Shown: piece by piece, positions 52,520 to 60,864 of the stretch
Layout: every line of letters starts with the position of its first letter
Numbering within the stretch: position 1 is the first letter of the stretch
Assembly (NCBI RefSeq): GCF_036014015.1
Contig: NZ_CP107905.1
Location: forward strand, 930,001 to 994,000
Reading direction: 5' to 3'
Source: Streptomyces sp. NBC_00457
GTDB taxonomy: Bacteria; Actinomycetota; Actinomycetes; Streptomycetales; Streptomycetaceae
DNA: 64,000 nt
Notes under the pieces: model-generated
Database searches by the model: none
Seen by the model: the letters and a program-made list of their open reading frames with translations, nothing else
What the model was told of the DNA's origin: nothing
Program-made: the position numbers and the translations under genes

Positions 52520-54418
52520 CTACGCGAGCGCGCCCGGTCCACCCTCCAGCCACACTCGCAGGTGGGAGGGGTGCTCGGCATCCATGTGCACGGTGTTCAC
52601 GGCGATGGCGGTGCGGCGGGCGGCGGCTTCCGGTTCGCCGGTGTTGGTGTTGACGTCGAAGCGGGGGAAGTTGCTGGAGGAGACGTCGAGCCGGATGCGG
52701 TGGCCGGCGGCGAAGCGGTTCGCCGTGTCGGGGGCGGTGACCTCGATCTCGTAGACCTTGCCGGGATTGAGCAACTCCGGGCTCTCGTAGGAGCGGTGGA
52801 AGCGGCAGCGGACGATGCCGTCGGTGAGGTTCATGGCGAAGCCGTGCGGATAGTCGACGTTGGGCGGGTGGACGTCGATCAGCTTGATGGTGAAATCGGT
52901 GTCCGGGGCCGTGGTGGAGATGTGGAGCCTTGCCGACACCGGCCCGGCCAGCACCACGTCCCGCTCCAGTGGCGGGGTGCTGAGGCTGATCACGTCCGGG
53001 CGGGAGTCCAGCGGCAGGTACGGCTCGCGCGCCCCGTACACCCGGGCGTCCGGGGCGTTCTGGTCGTAGGCCCCGCCCGTCATCACCGGCTCGCCCGAGG
53101 TGACTTGGCCTCCCATGGTGGGGACCGGGTGGCGCGGGTCGAAGTCGTACGTCACCGACGCGGCGGGCGCGGTGGGCGGGGCGAGGGTGAGGGCACCGTC
53201 GGTGGTGAGGTACAGAGCGACGGGGGCCGTCGACGCCGGCGGCCACCGGGTGTCGGTGCGCCACTCCCCGCCGTGCCGCATCCGCCCGGCCGCGTCCCGC
53301 CGCCCGTCACCGCCGCCCATCAGGAAGTACTGGACCGCCGGGAGGTCTGAGTCGCTCGCCCGGCCCAGCGCCCGGTCGAACCAGCGGCGGCGGAACTCCA
53401 GGTACGACGGGGCGAGGTTGCCGTCCAGGGTCGCCCGTGGACCGAAGTCCACGTCTCCGGCGTACGTCTCGCAGTGGTGTCCGTGCGTCCAGGGGCCCAT
53501 GACCAGGTAGGAAGGTGCCGACTTCAGCTCCCGCAGGGCGGTGAAGTTCTCGATGGTGGAGCGGACGTAGGGGTCGTACCAGCTGCCCATGTGCAGGCTC
53601 GGCGCGTCCGGGAAGCGGTCGTAGAAGCCTCGTCCGTAGATCGCCGGGTTGCGGTAGTAGTCCCCGAAGGTGTCCTGGCGCCACTGCTCCAGCAGGAAGT
53701 CCTCGTACGCCGACAGGTGCCGCAGCGGCGTGCAGCCGGGGCGCCACGGCATCGCGGCGAACCAGCCCGTCGCGTCCACCCGCAGCAGTTGCTCGGCCAG
53801 CACCGGATCCGCCGCCGCCTCCGGGCTGTGCACGGCATGCCGCAGTGCCCAGGTCACCTGCTTCAGCTCGAAGGCGCCGCCCATCCGCATCCCCGCGTCG
53901 TACGCGCAGGAGAAACCGCCAGAGTCCTGGAACATGGCGGCCAGCCCGGTCGCCCCTTCGGCGGCCGCTGCTGCCTGGGCGTGGGCTGAGTAGGACACCC
54001 CCGTCATCACGACCCTGCCGTCGCACCACGGCTGCCTCCGGAGCCAGGCGATCGTGTCCGCGCCGTCCGGGCCCTCGCCGAGGTACTTCACGAACGTGCC
54101 CTCGGAGTCGCCCCGGCCCCGGCAGTCCTGCCGTACGACGTGGTAGCGGGCTTCGGTGAAGTGCCGGGCGATGTCCTCGGGCTGCGGGACGGGCGCGTCG
54201 CTGCGGTCCTGGTCCGAACCGCGCTGCGCGCGCCGGCCGTACGGGGTCCGCTCGAGGAGCACGGGAAGCGGGGTCGTCTCCGGTTCGGGTGAGGCGGAGT
54301 ACAGGTCGGCGGCGAGCCGGATGCCGTCCCGCATGGGGATGCGCAGGGTGCGGCGCCACAGGGCGCCGCCGTGGAGGGGTTCGGGCCGGCACGTGGGAGA
54401 GGTGTCGTACGAGGTCAC
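52520..54418 (-). CDS. CocE/NonD-family serine hydrolase
   Basis: A 632-residue X-Pro dipeptidyl-peptidase/cocaine-esterase type enzyme. The N-terminal hydrolase domain carries nucleophile GVSYSAHAQ, oxyanion Tyr in LLERTPYGRR, and His near VMGPWTHGH. The C-terminal jelly-roll (from ~residue 410; ARLHISTTAPDTDFTIKLID, GHRIRLDVSSSNFPRFD) is diagnostic of the family. No signal peptide is seen. The GTG at 54416-54418 is taken as start although the only ribosome-like GGGA is too close. A TAGCGT seven bases upstream would suit a leaderless transcript, but this is speculative. It is divergent from the AbgT gene. Confidence 0.83.
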   Translation of the reverse strand: MTSYDTSPTCRPEPLHGGALWRRTLRIPMRDGIRLAADLYSASPEPETTPLPVLLERTPYGRRAQRGSDQDRSDAPVPQPEDIARHFTEARYHVVRQDCRGRGDSEGTFVKYLGEGPDGADTIAWLRRQPWCDGRVVMTGVSYSAHAQAAAAAEGATGLAAMFQDSGGFSCAYDAGMRMGGAFELKQVTWALRHAVHSPEAAADPVLAEQLLRVDATGWFAAMPWRPGCTPLRHLSAYEDFLLEQWRQDTFGDYYRNPAIYGRGFYDRFPDAPSLHMGSWYDPYVRSTIENFTALRELKSAPSYLVMGPWTHGHHCETYAGDVDFGPRATLDGNLAPSYLEFRRRWFDRALGRASDSDLPAVQYFLMGGGDGRRDAAGRMRHGGEWRTDTRWPPASTAPVALYLTTDGALTLAPPTAPAASVTYDFDPRHPVPTMGGQVTSGEPVMTGGAYDQNAPDARVYGAREPYLPLDSRPDVISLSTPPLERDVVLAGPVSARLHISTTAPDTDFTIKLIDVHPPNVDYPHGFAMNLTDGIVRCRFHRSYESPELLNPGKVYEIEVTAPDTANRFAAGHRIRLDVSSSNFPRFDVNTNTGEPEAAARRTAIAVNTVHMDAEHPSHLRVWLEGGPGALA

Positions 54419-54458
54419 TCCCGTGACGCTAAGCAATGGCCCAGGTCATGGCGATCAC

Positions 54459-54476
54459 TTGACGTCATCAGGTCAA
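54459..54476. promoter_or_regulatory. Inverted repeat in the cocE/abgT divergent promoter
   Basis: TTGAC (54459-54463) and GTCAA (54472-54476) are perfect 5-bp arms around 8 bases in the shared 262-bp promoter. The ArsR-type regulator encoded just after the transporter is a plausible binder, but the repeat is short. Confidence 0.4.
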
Positions 54477-54680
54477 CTGTTCCGCCGGACGGTGACGGGA
54501 CCGGACACGGGACCTACTGTGCAGCGCAACCCGGGAACGCCCGCAGGCCATCGCGACGGATCGTGAACGTGTGCGGCTCCGGGTCCCGTTTCACATCGCT
54601 CGCGGCTCAGCCGCGCCATGCCCTCGTTTCCCAGTCCCCTCCCCTCCCCGTCTTCTTCCCAGTCCTCACAGGAGGCCGCC

Positions 54681-56255
54681 ATGAGCACACCTGACAGCCG
54701 CGCCGAGGAGGTGCAGGCCACCGAGCCCGGCGAGGGGGGCCGTGGCTCCCGGTTCCTCGACCTGGTCGAGCGGGCGGGAAACGCGCTGCCCCATCCGTTC
54801 TGGCTGTTCTGGATCCTGTGCGGGGTCGTCGCCTGCGTCAGCTGGGCGCTGAACGCCTCCGGCCTGGAGGTCGAGGACCCGTCCTCGGGCGACCTGGTCG
54901 GCGTACGCAGCGCCCTGTCGGCGGACGCCGTACGGGACCTGATCACCGGCGCTGAGGAATCCTTCGTCACCTTCGGCCCGCTCGGCACCGTACTGATGGT
55001 GATGCTGGGTGTCGCGGTCGCCGAGCGGTCGGGGCTTTTCGAAGCGCTGGCGCGCCGCATGCTGTCGGGCCTGTCCCCGCGCACGGTCGTCCTGGGCGTG
55101 GCCCTCGGCGGGGTGCTGGGGAAGTTCCTGTCCGACTCGGCGTACGTGGTCCTCATCCCGCTCGGGGCGGTGGCTTTCCGGGCCGTGGGCCGCTCCCCCA
55201 TGCTCGGCATGATCGTCGCGTTCGTGTCCATCAACGCCGCGGGCGACGCCAACCCGCTGATCGCCCCCGGTGACGCGCTGTTCGCCTCCGTGGCAACCGA
55301 AGCCGCGCAACTCGTCGACAAGGACGTGGTGGTCCGCGCGACGGACAACATGTACTTCACCACCGTCTCGGCGTTCGTGCTGGCCGGCACCATCGCCCTG
55401 GTCGTGGACAAGATCCTCGCCAAGCGCGAACACCACCTGATCCCCGACGCCGACCTGGAGGCCGCGGCGGCACAGCAGGTGGTCGCCGCCGACGTCGACG
55501 ACGCCACCGAGCTGCGGGCCCTGAAGCTGACCGGCCTTGCCGTGCTCGGCTACGCCGCGCTGATCGTGCTCGCGATGCTCCCTGCCTCGTCACCGCTCCG
55601 CGGCGAAGGCGGCGCAATCGTCGAGTCCACCTTCATGAACGCCATCGCCGTCTTCCTCACCGTCTTCTTCCTGCTGATCGGCGCCGTGTACGGGCGGCTC
55701 ACCGGGCGGATCCGCGGGAGCCGCGCGATACCGGAGTTCATGGCGGACGGCGTGCGCTCCATCGCACCGCTGCTGGTGCTGTTCTTCGCCGTGTCGCAGT
55801 TCCTCGCCCTGTTCAAGTGGACCAACATCGCCACGGTCGTCGCGGTCGAAGGCGCGGACTTCCTGCGGGAGTTGGGCGCGCCCACGCTGGTGCTGTTCTC
55901 CCTGCTGATCGTCGCGGTCGCGCTGATGAACCTCCTCATCACCTCCGGCTCCGCCCTGTGGACTCTGGTCGCCCCGGCCCTCGTACCCATGCTGATGCTG
56001 CTCGGCACCAGCCCCGCCACCACCATGGCGCTCTACCGCATCGCCGACTCCTGCACGAACTCCATCACCCCGATGAGCACGTCGTTCATGCTCTGTGTCG
56101 GCTACCTGCAGACCCTGCGCCGCAAGGCCGGCATCGGCACCCTGGTCTCCTTCACCCTGCCCCTCGCCATGATCATGCTGGTGGTCTGGGTGGTGCTGTT
56201 CTTCGCCTGGTACTTGCTGGGCATCCCGCTCGGACCGGGCGCGCCCGTACGGTGA
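54681..56255 (+). CDS. AbgT-family transporter
   Basis: A 524-residue membrane protein with about 11 hydrophobic segments. AbgT-family motifs include NALPHPFWLFWILCG, SAYVVLIPLG, INAAGDANPLIAPGDALF and NLLITSGSALWTLVAPALVP. Characterised members import p-aminobenzoyl-glutamate or export sulfonamides. A transporter for peptide-like or aromatic amide compounds would suit the divergent CocE hydrolase. The ATG at 54681 follows AGGAGG with 6-base spacing. Confidence 0.9.
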   Translation: MSTPDSRAEEVQATEPGEGGRGSRFLDLVERAGNALPHPFWLFWILCGVVACVSWALNASGLEVEDPSSGDLVGVRSALSADAVRDLITGAEESFVTFGPLGTVLMVMLGVAVAERSGLFEALARRMLSGLSPRTVVLGVALGGVLGKFLSDSAYVVLIPLGAVAFRAVGRSPMLGMIVAFVSINAAGDANPLIAPGDALFASVATEAAQLVDKDVVVRATDNMYFTTVSAFVLAGTIALVVDKILAKREHHLIPDADLEAAAAQQVVAADVDDATELRALKLTGLAVLGYAALIVLAMLPASSPLRGEGGAIVESTFMNAIAVFLTVFFLLIGAVYGRLTGRIRGSRAIPEFMADGVRSIAPLLVLFFAVSQFLALFKWTNIATVVAVEGADFLRELGAPTLVLFSLLIVAVALMNLLITSGSALWTLVAPALVPMLMLLGTSPATTMALYRIADSCTNSITPMSTSFMLCVGYLQTLRRKAGIGTLVSFTLPLAMIMLVVWVVLFFAWYLLGIPLGPGAPVR

Positions 56256-56276
56256 ACCCGGCCGTACGCTGACGGC

Positions 56277-57368
56277 GTGAGCATCGTCCTCGACCTCGGA
56301 GGGCTCGGCCCCGCGGACCTCGCGGCCGGGCCCTCCGCGCTGTCGGAACTGATGGCGAGCCTGCACGTGCTCGCCGAACCCGAACACCACCCGGAGGCCG
56401 CCGGCTGGGCGGCCCGCGCCACCGCGGCGGACCCCGAACTGCGCGACGAGCTCTCCGTGTTCGCCCCGCTGTGGGCCCGCTTCCGCTGCCGCCTGTTCTT
56501 TCCCCGTACGGTGCCGCTCGCGGCCGGCCTGGACGAGGATCTGGCAGCGATCGGGGAGCTACCGGCCGAGGACTTCCTCGAGCTGGTGGCGCCCGGAGTC
56601 CTCGGCACCAGCGCGCAGTCCGTCCCGCCGGCCCGCGAGCTGCGCCCCGGCACCACCGCCGCGGAGGACTACGCCCGCCGCTGCCTGCGCCGCTCCTACG
56701 CCCGCGGTGAGCTGGCGCGACAGCTGGTCGCGGCACCGCTGGAGCTGCGGGACCGGCTGCTGGCGGTGCTGCGGGCCGCCGACATCGCGTTCTTCGCCGA
56801 GGACTGGCGCACCCTGCGGCCGGCCCTGGAGGAGCACGCGCGAGAGGTACGTCGCCGGCTGGCGGCCCGTTCGCCCGCGGAGGTGCTCACCGAACTGCTG
56901 CCGACCGCGGCCCGGGTCGGGCCGGGAGAACGGATCCGGCTGGACAAGCTGCAGATCGACGAGGTGAAGGTGGCCCCGCGCCCCCTCGTCCTCGTCCCGT
57001 CCGCCCGGGTGTGGCCGCATCTGACGGTCAAGAACGAGCACCCGTCGTGCGTGGTGGTGCAGTACGCGGTGCGCGGCGCCACCCCGGCCGGACAGCTGAC
57101 CCTGCGGGACCTTCACCACCGCCTGATGGCCCTGACCTCGCCTGCCCGCATGGAACTCTGCCGCCACCTCCTGGGCGAGCCCATCACCACCTCAGAACTC
57201 GCCGCCCGCCTCGGCTCCACCGAACCCCAGGTCTCCCGCGCCCTGCGCACCCTGCGCGACGCGGGCCTCGTGCGCTCCACCCGAGACGGCAAGCTGGTAC
57301 GTCACCGGCTCGCCACGGACGTCATCCAGCGCCTGGGCCACGACGTCCTGGCAACCGTCGCACGGTGA
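56277..57368 (+). CDS. ArsR-type regulator with DUF5937 N-terminal domain
   Basis: A 363-residue protein. A large N-terminal helical domain (DUF5937-like, ~1-260) is joined to a C-terminal ArsR winged helix (LMALTSPARMELCRHLLGEP then LAARLGSTEPQVSRALRTL). A GTG start lies 21 bp after the transporter stop, so the two are probably co-transcribed and the regulator is positioned to control transporter and hydrolase. No metal-binding cysteine motif of classical ArsR is seen, so the ligand is likely organic. Confidence 0.82.
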   Translation: MSIVLDLGGLGPADLAAGPSALSELMASLHVLAEPEHHPEAAGWAARATAADPELRDELSVFAPLWARFRCRLFFPRTVPLAAGLDEDLAAIGELPAEDFLELVAPGVLGTSAQSVPPARELRPGTTAAEDYARRCLRRSYARGELARQLVAAPLELRDRLLAVLRAADIAFFAEDWRTLRPALEEHAREVRRRLAARSPAEVLTELLPTAARVGPGERIRLDKLQIDEVKVAPRPLVLVPSARVWPHLTVKNEHPSCVVVQYAVRGATPAGQLTLRDLHHRLMALTSPARMELCRHLLGEPITTSELAARLGSTEPQVSRALRTLRDAGLVRSTRDGKLVRHRLATDVIQRLGHDVLATVAR

Positions 57369-57761
57369 ACCGACAGGGGAAGCTCAGGGCTAGAGGGCTG
57401 GCCTTGGGTTTCTCGGCACCAACCAGTCGACCTTGTTCGGTCAGCGCACCCTGCCCCGCGGCTTCAACGGCAGCGGCGGCAGTTCCGGCGCCAGGAGCGG
57501 ATCACCGTCGTAGCCCTTGACGTCGCCGAAGCGGGAGCCCGTCATCCATTCCTCGCGGGCCTGTTCGATGTCGGCCTGGGTGCGGCCGAGAGCGGCTTCT
57601 GTCCCTCCGAAGAGCAGCGAGTGCGCGAGGTAGCAGGACAGGGACCGCTTGCCGACCGCCGAGACCGCCGCCGCGGCTGCAGAACCGTCGGGAGGGGTCC
57701 CGGCCGTCGGCGGGTACGTTCCCGAAGCGGACGGACTGGGACAGAGCGAGGAGGGGCACCG
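57369..57761. other. 393-bp gap containing a pirin 3' fragment
   Basis: Besides the pirin remnant at 57441-57589, no gene is recognised. The right part (57600-57750) must contain the promoter of the hypothetical gene starting at 57762. Confidence 0.5.
57441..57589 (-). pseudogene. Duplicated 3' end of the pirin gene
   Basis: 149 bp match the last 149 bp of the intact pirin gene (60865-61013) with 5 mismatches, including the stop codon and the same orientation. They encode ADIEQAREEWMTGSRFGDVK then the PLPLKPRGRVR tail. Homology stops abruptly on both sides. It has no start and is a displaced gene tail. This is the pattern left when an element integrates into the 3' end of a gene. Confidence 0.9.
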
Positions 57762-58199
57762 GTGAGGCTGTTTCGGAAGAAGTCCAGCGGCAGGTACGAG
57801 ATCGGGATCCTCTTCGACATCGGGGCGCTGGGATCGTTGTACGGACAAGAGGCGTATCACATCCTCTTCAGCAGTCTGGACCCGCAGCGCATGACGGGCT
57901 GTTCCTTCCACGACGGCGACACCGAGGCAACCCTCTACGGCGGGGCCAATCTCTACTGCATCGCCGTCCGAGCCCCCGCCCCACAGCCCATCCGCTACGT
58001 CCGCGACATCCTGAGCTCCCGCACCGATGCGTGGTTGCCGACGCCGGACCGGCGGTTCCTCGAAGGCGACGTCACCGGCCGGGAGCCGCTCGTCCATGCC
58101 GGTGACGTCGACGGGGCGGGGCGCCTCGTCGCCTCTGCGAACGGGCCGATTCGTGTGCGACTGGCCGAGGGAACGGCCTGGACGGTGGTCCCCAGGTGA
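57762..58199 (+). CDS. Hypothetical protein
   Basis: A 145-residue protein (start RLFRKKSSGRYEIGILFDIG) with no family I recognise. It looks like a mixed alpha/beta soluble protein; no signal or membrane segment. A GGAGGGG site precedes the GTG at 57762-57764. It lies inside the island flanked by pirin tails. The next gene starts 87 bp downstream on the same strand. Confidence 0.65.
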   Translation: MRLFRKKSSGRYEIGILFDIGALGSLYGQEAYHILFSSLDPQRMTGCSFHDGDTEATLYGGANLYCIAVRAPAPQPIRYVRDILSSRTDAWLPTPDRRFLEGDVTGREPLVHAGDVDGAGRLVASANGPIRVRLAEGTAWTVVPR

Positions 58200-58286
58200 A
58201 CGCTCCCCGCCCGCCCTTGGACTACGACCACGGACGGCTGGCGCGGTGTCCCGACGCCCTCGGCAATCAGAGAAAGGTGAGGACCT

Positions 58287-58904
58287 GTGATCTTCGGAAG
58301 GCGCTGGCGCGGGAGGCAGGGCGAGCCCCGGCGCCAGGTAGTACGGTCTGCTCCGGTCTCTCCGCCCTGCCCGTCGTGCGGCAGGCCTTCACGCGGCGCC
58401 GACCCGGCTTTGCTTTGCCCGGGATGCGGAGCCGCCTCCGAGATTTACCCCAAGGCCATCGCCGTCCAGACGCTGCGGGAGGGGGACCAGGCCAGGGCGT
58501 GCGACGCGTGCGAGCAGGTCACGCTCGTCATGGAACCGAGCATGGTCTGCCCAGACTGCAGGCGACCGCACTCTGACGTCAACGACCGGATGCGCGAGCG
58601 GTTCGACCGGTTCGGCCCCGGCGACCCTGCTGACGCACCCTGCGTCGGCTGTGGTTACTACACAACCCGCCCGAATCCGCCGTCCCCGCCCCTCGACCTC
58701 CTCATCGACTGCCAGGGCTGCGGCGATGAGATCGCGATATCCGAGGCGGACTTTCCCACGGGGAAGGGCATGCACCTGCGGTGCGGCGGCTGCAAGACCG
58801 TCACGGAGATCCCGAACACCATCTGGTGCCCGAAATGCGGGCAGCACCTTCGCCGGATGGGCATCTCTGAACTCATCCGCGAAGCGAACCGCCGCCGACA
58901 CTGA
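58287..58904 (+). CDS. Multi-zinc-ribbon hypothetical protein
   Basis: A 205-residue protein with about five CxxC pairs: CPSC/CPGC (~28-48), CDAC/CPDC (~72-91), CVGC (~118), CQGC/CGGC (~142-167) and CPKC (~183). These are typical of tandem zinc ribbons. There is no catalytic domain; a nucleic-acid or protein-binding role is likely (inference). A GTG start at 58287 follows GTGAGGACCT. It belongs to the accessory island. Confidence 0.7.
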   Translation: MIFGRRWRGRQGEPRRQVVRSAPVSPPCPSCGRPSRGADPALLCPGCGAASEIYPKAIAVQTLREGDQARACDACEQVTLVMEPSMVCPDCRRPHSDVNDRMRERFDRFGPGDPADAPCVGCGYYTTRPNPPSPPLDLLIDCQGCGDEIAISEADFPTGKGMHLRCGGCKTVTEIPNTIWCPKCGQHLRRMGISELIREANRRRH

Positions 58905-59247
58905 CATCAGTTGGCTCGCCGACGGCAGCGCACGAGACCGCACCCGCGCCATCAGCCCTCAGGCCTGATCCTGGCCACCCGCCCCGGCCACGGTTCGTCG
59001 TGGTTCCGTACCGCCTCATCACCGCCCGCCCCGGCGATCCTCGACTGTTGCCCATCTGGTAGGCCACGGGCGCACGGCCGTTCATGGGCGGAGGCTGATC
59101 ACGTGGAGTTTCCGTGGAGGTCGCGCCGGCCGAGCTGTTCCCGCGCTGCCGACCACGCCCGGATGGTGTCGGTCCGATGAGTTCCGTGGCCCGGTGGGGT
59201 CTACCCCTGGACGAGCGAAAGCCGCACACGAGTTCTGTGAGGGGACC
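58905..59247. other. 343-bp intergenic region
   Basis: No gene or clear remnant recognised. GC-rich with scattered stop codons in all frames that look biased. The promoter of the DUF899 gene presumably lies at its right end. Confidence 0.4.
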
Positions 59248-59943
59248 ATGACCACCCACGCACTACCACCCGTCGTCGACGCCGCAACCTGGGAGCGCCA
59301 ACTCGAAGCGCTGCGTGCCCGGGAGAAGGCCGCGACGCGGGAGCTTGACGCCATCGCCGCCGAGCGTCGTCGCCTGCCGATGGTCGAGATGCCCGACTAC
59401 ACCCTGGAGGGCGAGGACGGCCCCGTTCGGCTGGCAGACGTCTTCGAAGGCAAGAGTCAGCTGATCGTCTACAACCACATGTGGTTCACGGGCAAGGACT
59501 GGCAGTGCCCGGGCTGCACGGGGTTCACCTCGCAGTACACCCGCCTGGAGTTCCTGGACAACTACGACGCGCGATTCGTCATCGTCACCCAGGGCCCGAT
59601 CAAAGAGGCACTCGCCTACAAGCAGCACGTCGGCAACCAGATGACGTGGTACTCGACTGCCAACAGCTCATTCGGGGCCGACGTCGGCGCACCGCCCGAC
59701 GCAGGATTCGCGGTCAACGTGTTCCTGCGCGACGGCGACACCGTCTATCGCACCTGGCACACCAACGGCCGTGGCACCGAACAGCTCAGCCACACCTTCC
59801 CGCTGATCGACGTCCTGCCCTACGGACGGCAAGAGGAATGGCAGGACTCGCCCGAGGGCTGGCCCCAGTCGCCCACCTACAGCCGGTGGGCGACGTCCAA
59901 AGACATCGCTGCGCTCTATGGCCCGGGCTCCGGCGGCCGCTGA
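59248..59943 (+). CDS. DUF899 (thioredoxin-like) family protein
   Basis: A 231-residue protein of the DUF899 family, recognised by LEGEDGPVRLADVFEGKSQL, MWFTGKDWQCPGCTGFTSQY and NVFLRDGDTVYRTWHTNGRG. The fold is thioredoxin-like with a CPGC pair in place of the redox CxxC. Redox or detoxification roles are proposed for the family but not established. The ATG at 59248 follows GTGAGGGG. The last intact gene in the island. Confidence 0.85.
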   Translation: MTTHALPPVVDAATWERQLEALRAREKAATRELDAIAAERRRLPMVEMPDYTLEGEDGPVRLADVFEGKSQLIVYNHMWFTGKDWQCPGCTGFTSQYTRLEFLDNYDARFVIVTQGPIKEALAYKQHVGNQMTWYSTANSSFGADVGAPPDAGFAVNVFLRDGDTVYRTWHTNGRGTEQLSHTFPLIDVLPYGRQEEWQDSPEGWPQSPTYSRWATSKDIAALYGPGSGGR

Positions 59944-59970
59944 ACGACCCGCATCACGTCCGGTGTTCGG

Positions 59971-60260
59971 GTGTACTCGGTGATGCTGCCGGTGCGCGAC
60001 GGGTTGACCATCGCTCGGGGTCTCTTCACGTGGCCTCGCGAGCTCCCGGCGAGTGTGGCGCGCCCGTCACGTCAAAGTGGACGGTCCCCGGACGGTCATG
60101 TGGCGTACCGCCGACGGTGTGCGGGCTTCAGGCGCGTTCGGTCGGGATGTGACCGTGAACTGGGTGGGCATCGCGCTTCCTGAGATGGAGTTGCTGCCCG
60201 GCGTAATCCTGGACGGTGAGGCCGTGGTCGTTGTCGACGGGCGGATCCGGTTCAAGGCGG
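59971..60260 (+). pseudogene. ATP-dependent DNA ligase remnant
   Basis: Two frames together read VMLPVRDGLTIARGLFTWP, then after a frameshift KVDGPRTVMWRTADGVRASG, GRDVTVNWVGIALPEMELLP and GVILDGEAVVVVDGRIRFKA. This follows the start of the ATP-dependent ligase domain: the K-x-DG adenylation site (YEPKWDGYR-type) and the LDGE motif. The ligase stops abruptly where the transposase fragment begins, suggesting insertional disruption followed by decay. Confidence 0.6.
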
Positions 60261-60261
60261 C

Positions 60262-60660
60262 AGTCCCGAGCCTTGTCGACACCGACGAGGGCGCGGCGGC
60301 TCGCGGAGCGGCACCCCACAGTGTTGTCGTGGGTGTTCGCGGCCAGGATCGTGACGGCGATGACCAGGCCGAGCACATCCACGGCCAGTCCCCGCTGGCG
60401 GCTCGTGGATCCTCTGCGTGTCCAGCACCACCAGGGCCGGGTCCTCTGATCGGCGGGCCCGCTCACGGACCTGGCAGCGCAGCAGTCCGTGCCCGCCGAT
60501 GTCGCCAGGATCGTCGTCCCGTCTCCATCCACGACGCCGCCAACCGGGGCCAGAGCGTCTGTCAGTGGTCTCGGACGGGTGGCTTGCACTGGATGGTCCC
60601 GCATGCGCGCGGTCAGCTCGCGCACCCGGATGGCCTCCATGACCGCCACAGCGGCGCACA
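60262..60660 (-). pseudogene. IS5-type transposase remnant
   Basis: Read leftward in two alternating frames: DPALVVLDTQRIHEPP (about 60446-60400), then GLAVDVLGLVIAVTILAANT and HDNTVG (about 60391-60320). This follows the DDE-domain core of IS5/IS112-like transposases (VVLDTQSVHAA..., then RGLAVDVLGLV). Frameshifts and a deletion between the motifs abolish function. Terminal inverted repeats were not found by eye. Confidence 0.65.
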
Positions 60661-60864
60661 CCTGCCCCTCGAGCGCCCCCTGCCCACTCGACCGCAGAAT
60701 CAAGGGCACAGTCGCACCCCGAATCCCACCTGATGACATGTCACCAGAGTCAACATTGAGTCAGCATCAGGTTTGGCAGACCGTGTCCGCACCCGCGCCG
60801 ATCCTCTCGCGCCACGCAACACCGCGTCCGTGCCGGTCAGGTCCCCAGCCGCCGAATTCGCAGC

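Larger units (their letters stand above)
59944..60864. other. 921-bp region of broken mobile and repair gene remnants
   Basis: No intact gene. It contains a frameshifted ATP-dependent DNA ligase fragment (59971-60260) followed by a fragmentary IS5-type transposase on the opposite strand (60262-60660). The last ~200 bp before the pirin gene were not recognised. Confidence 0.6.

Noticed and set aside
52188..53264. Uninterrupted frame continuing upstream of the MBL gene into the CocE gene
   Set aside because: Open only because of GC bias; it is in the wrong frame relative to CocE and no conserved motif was recognised in the gap.
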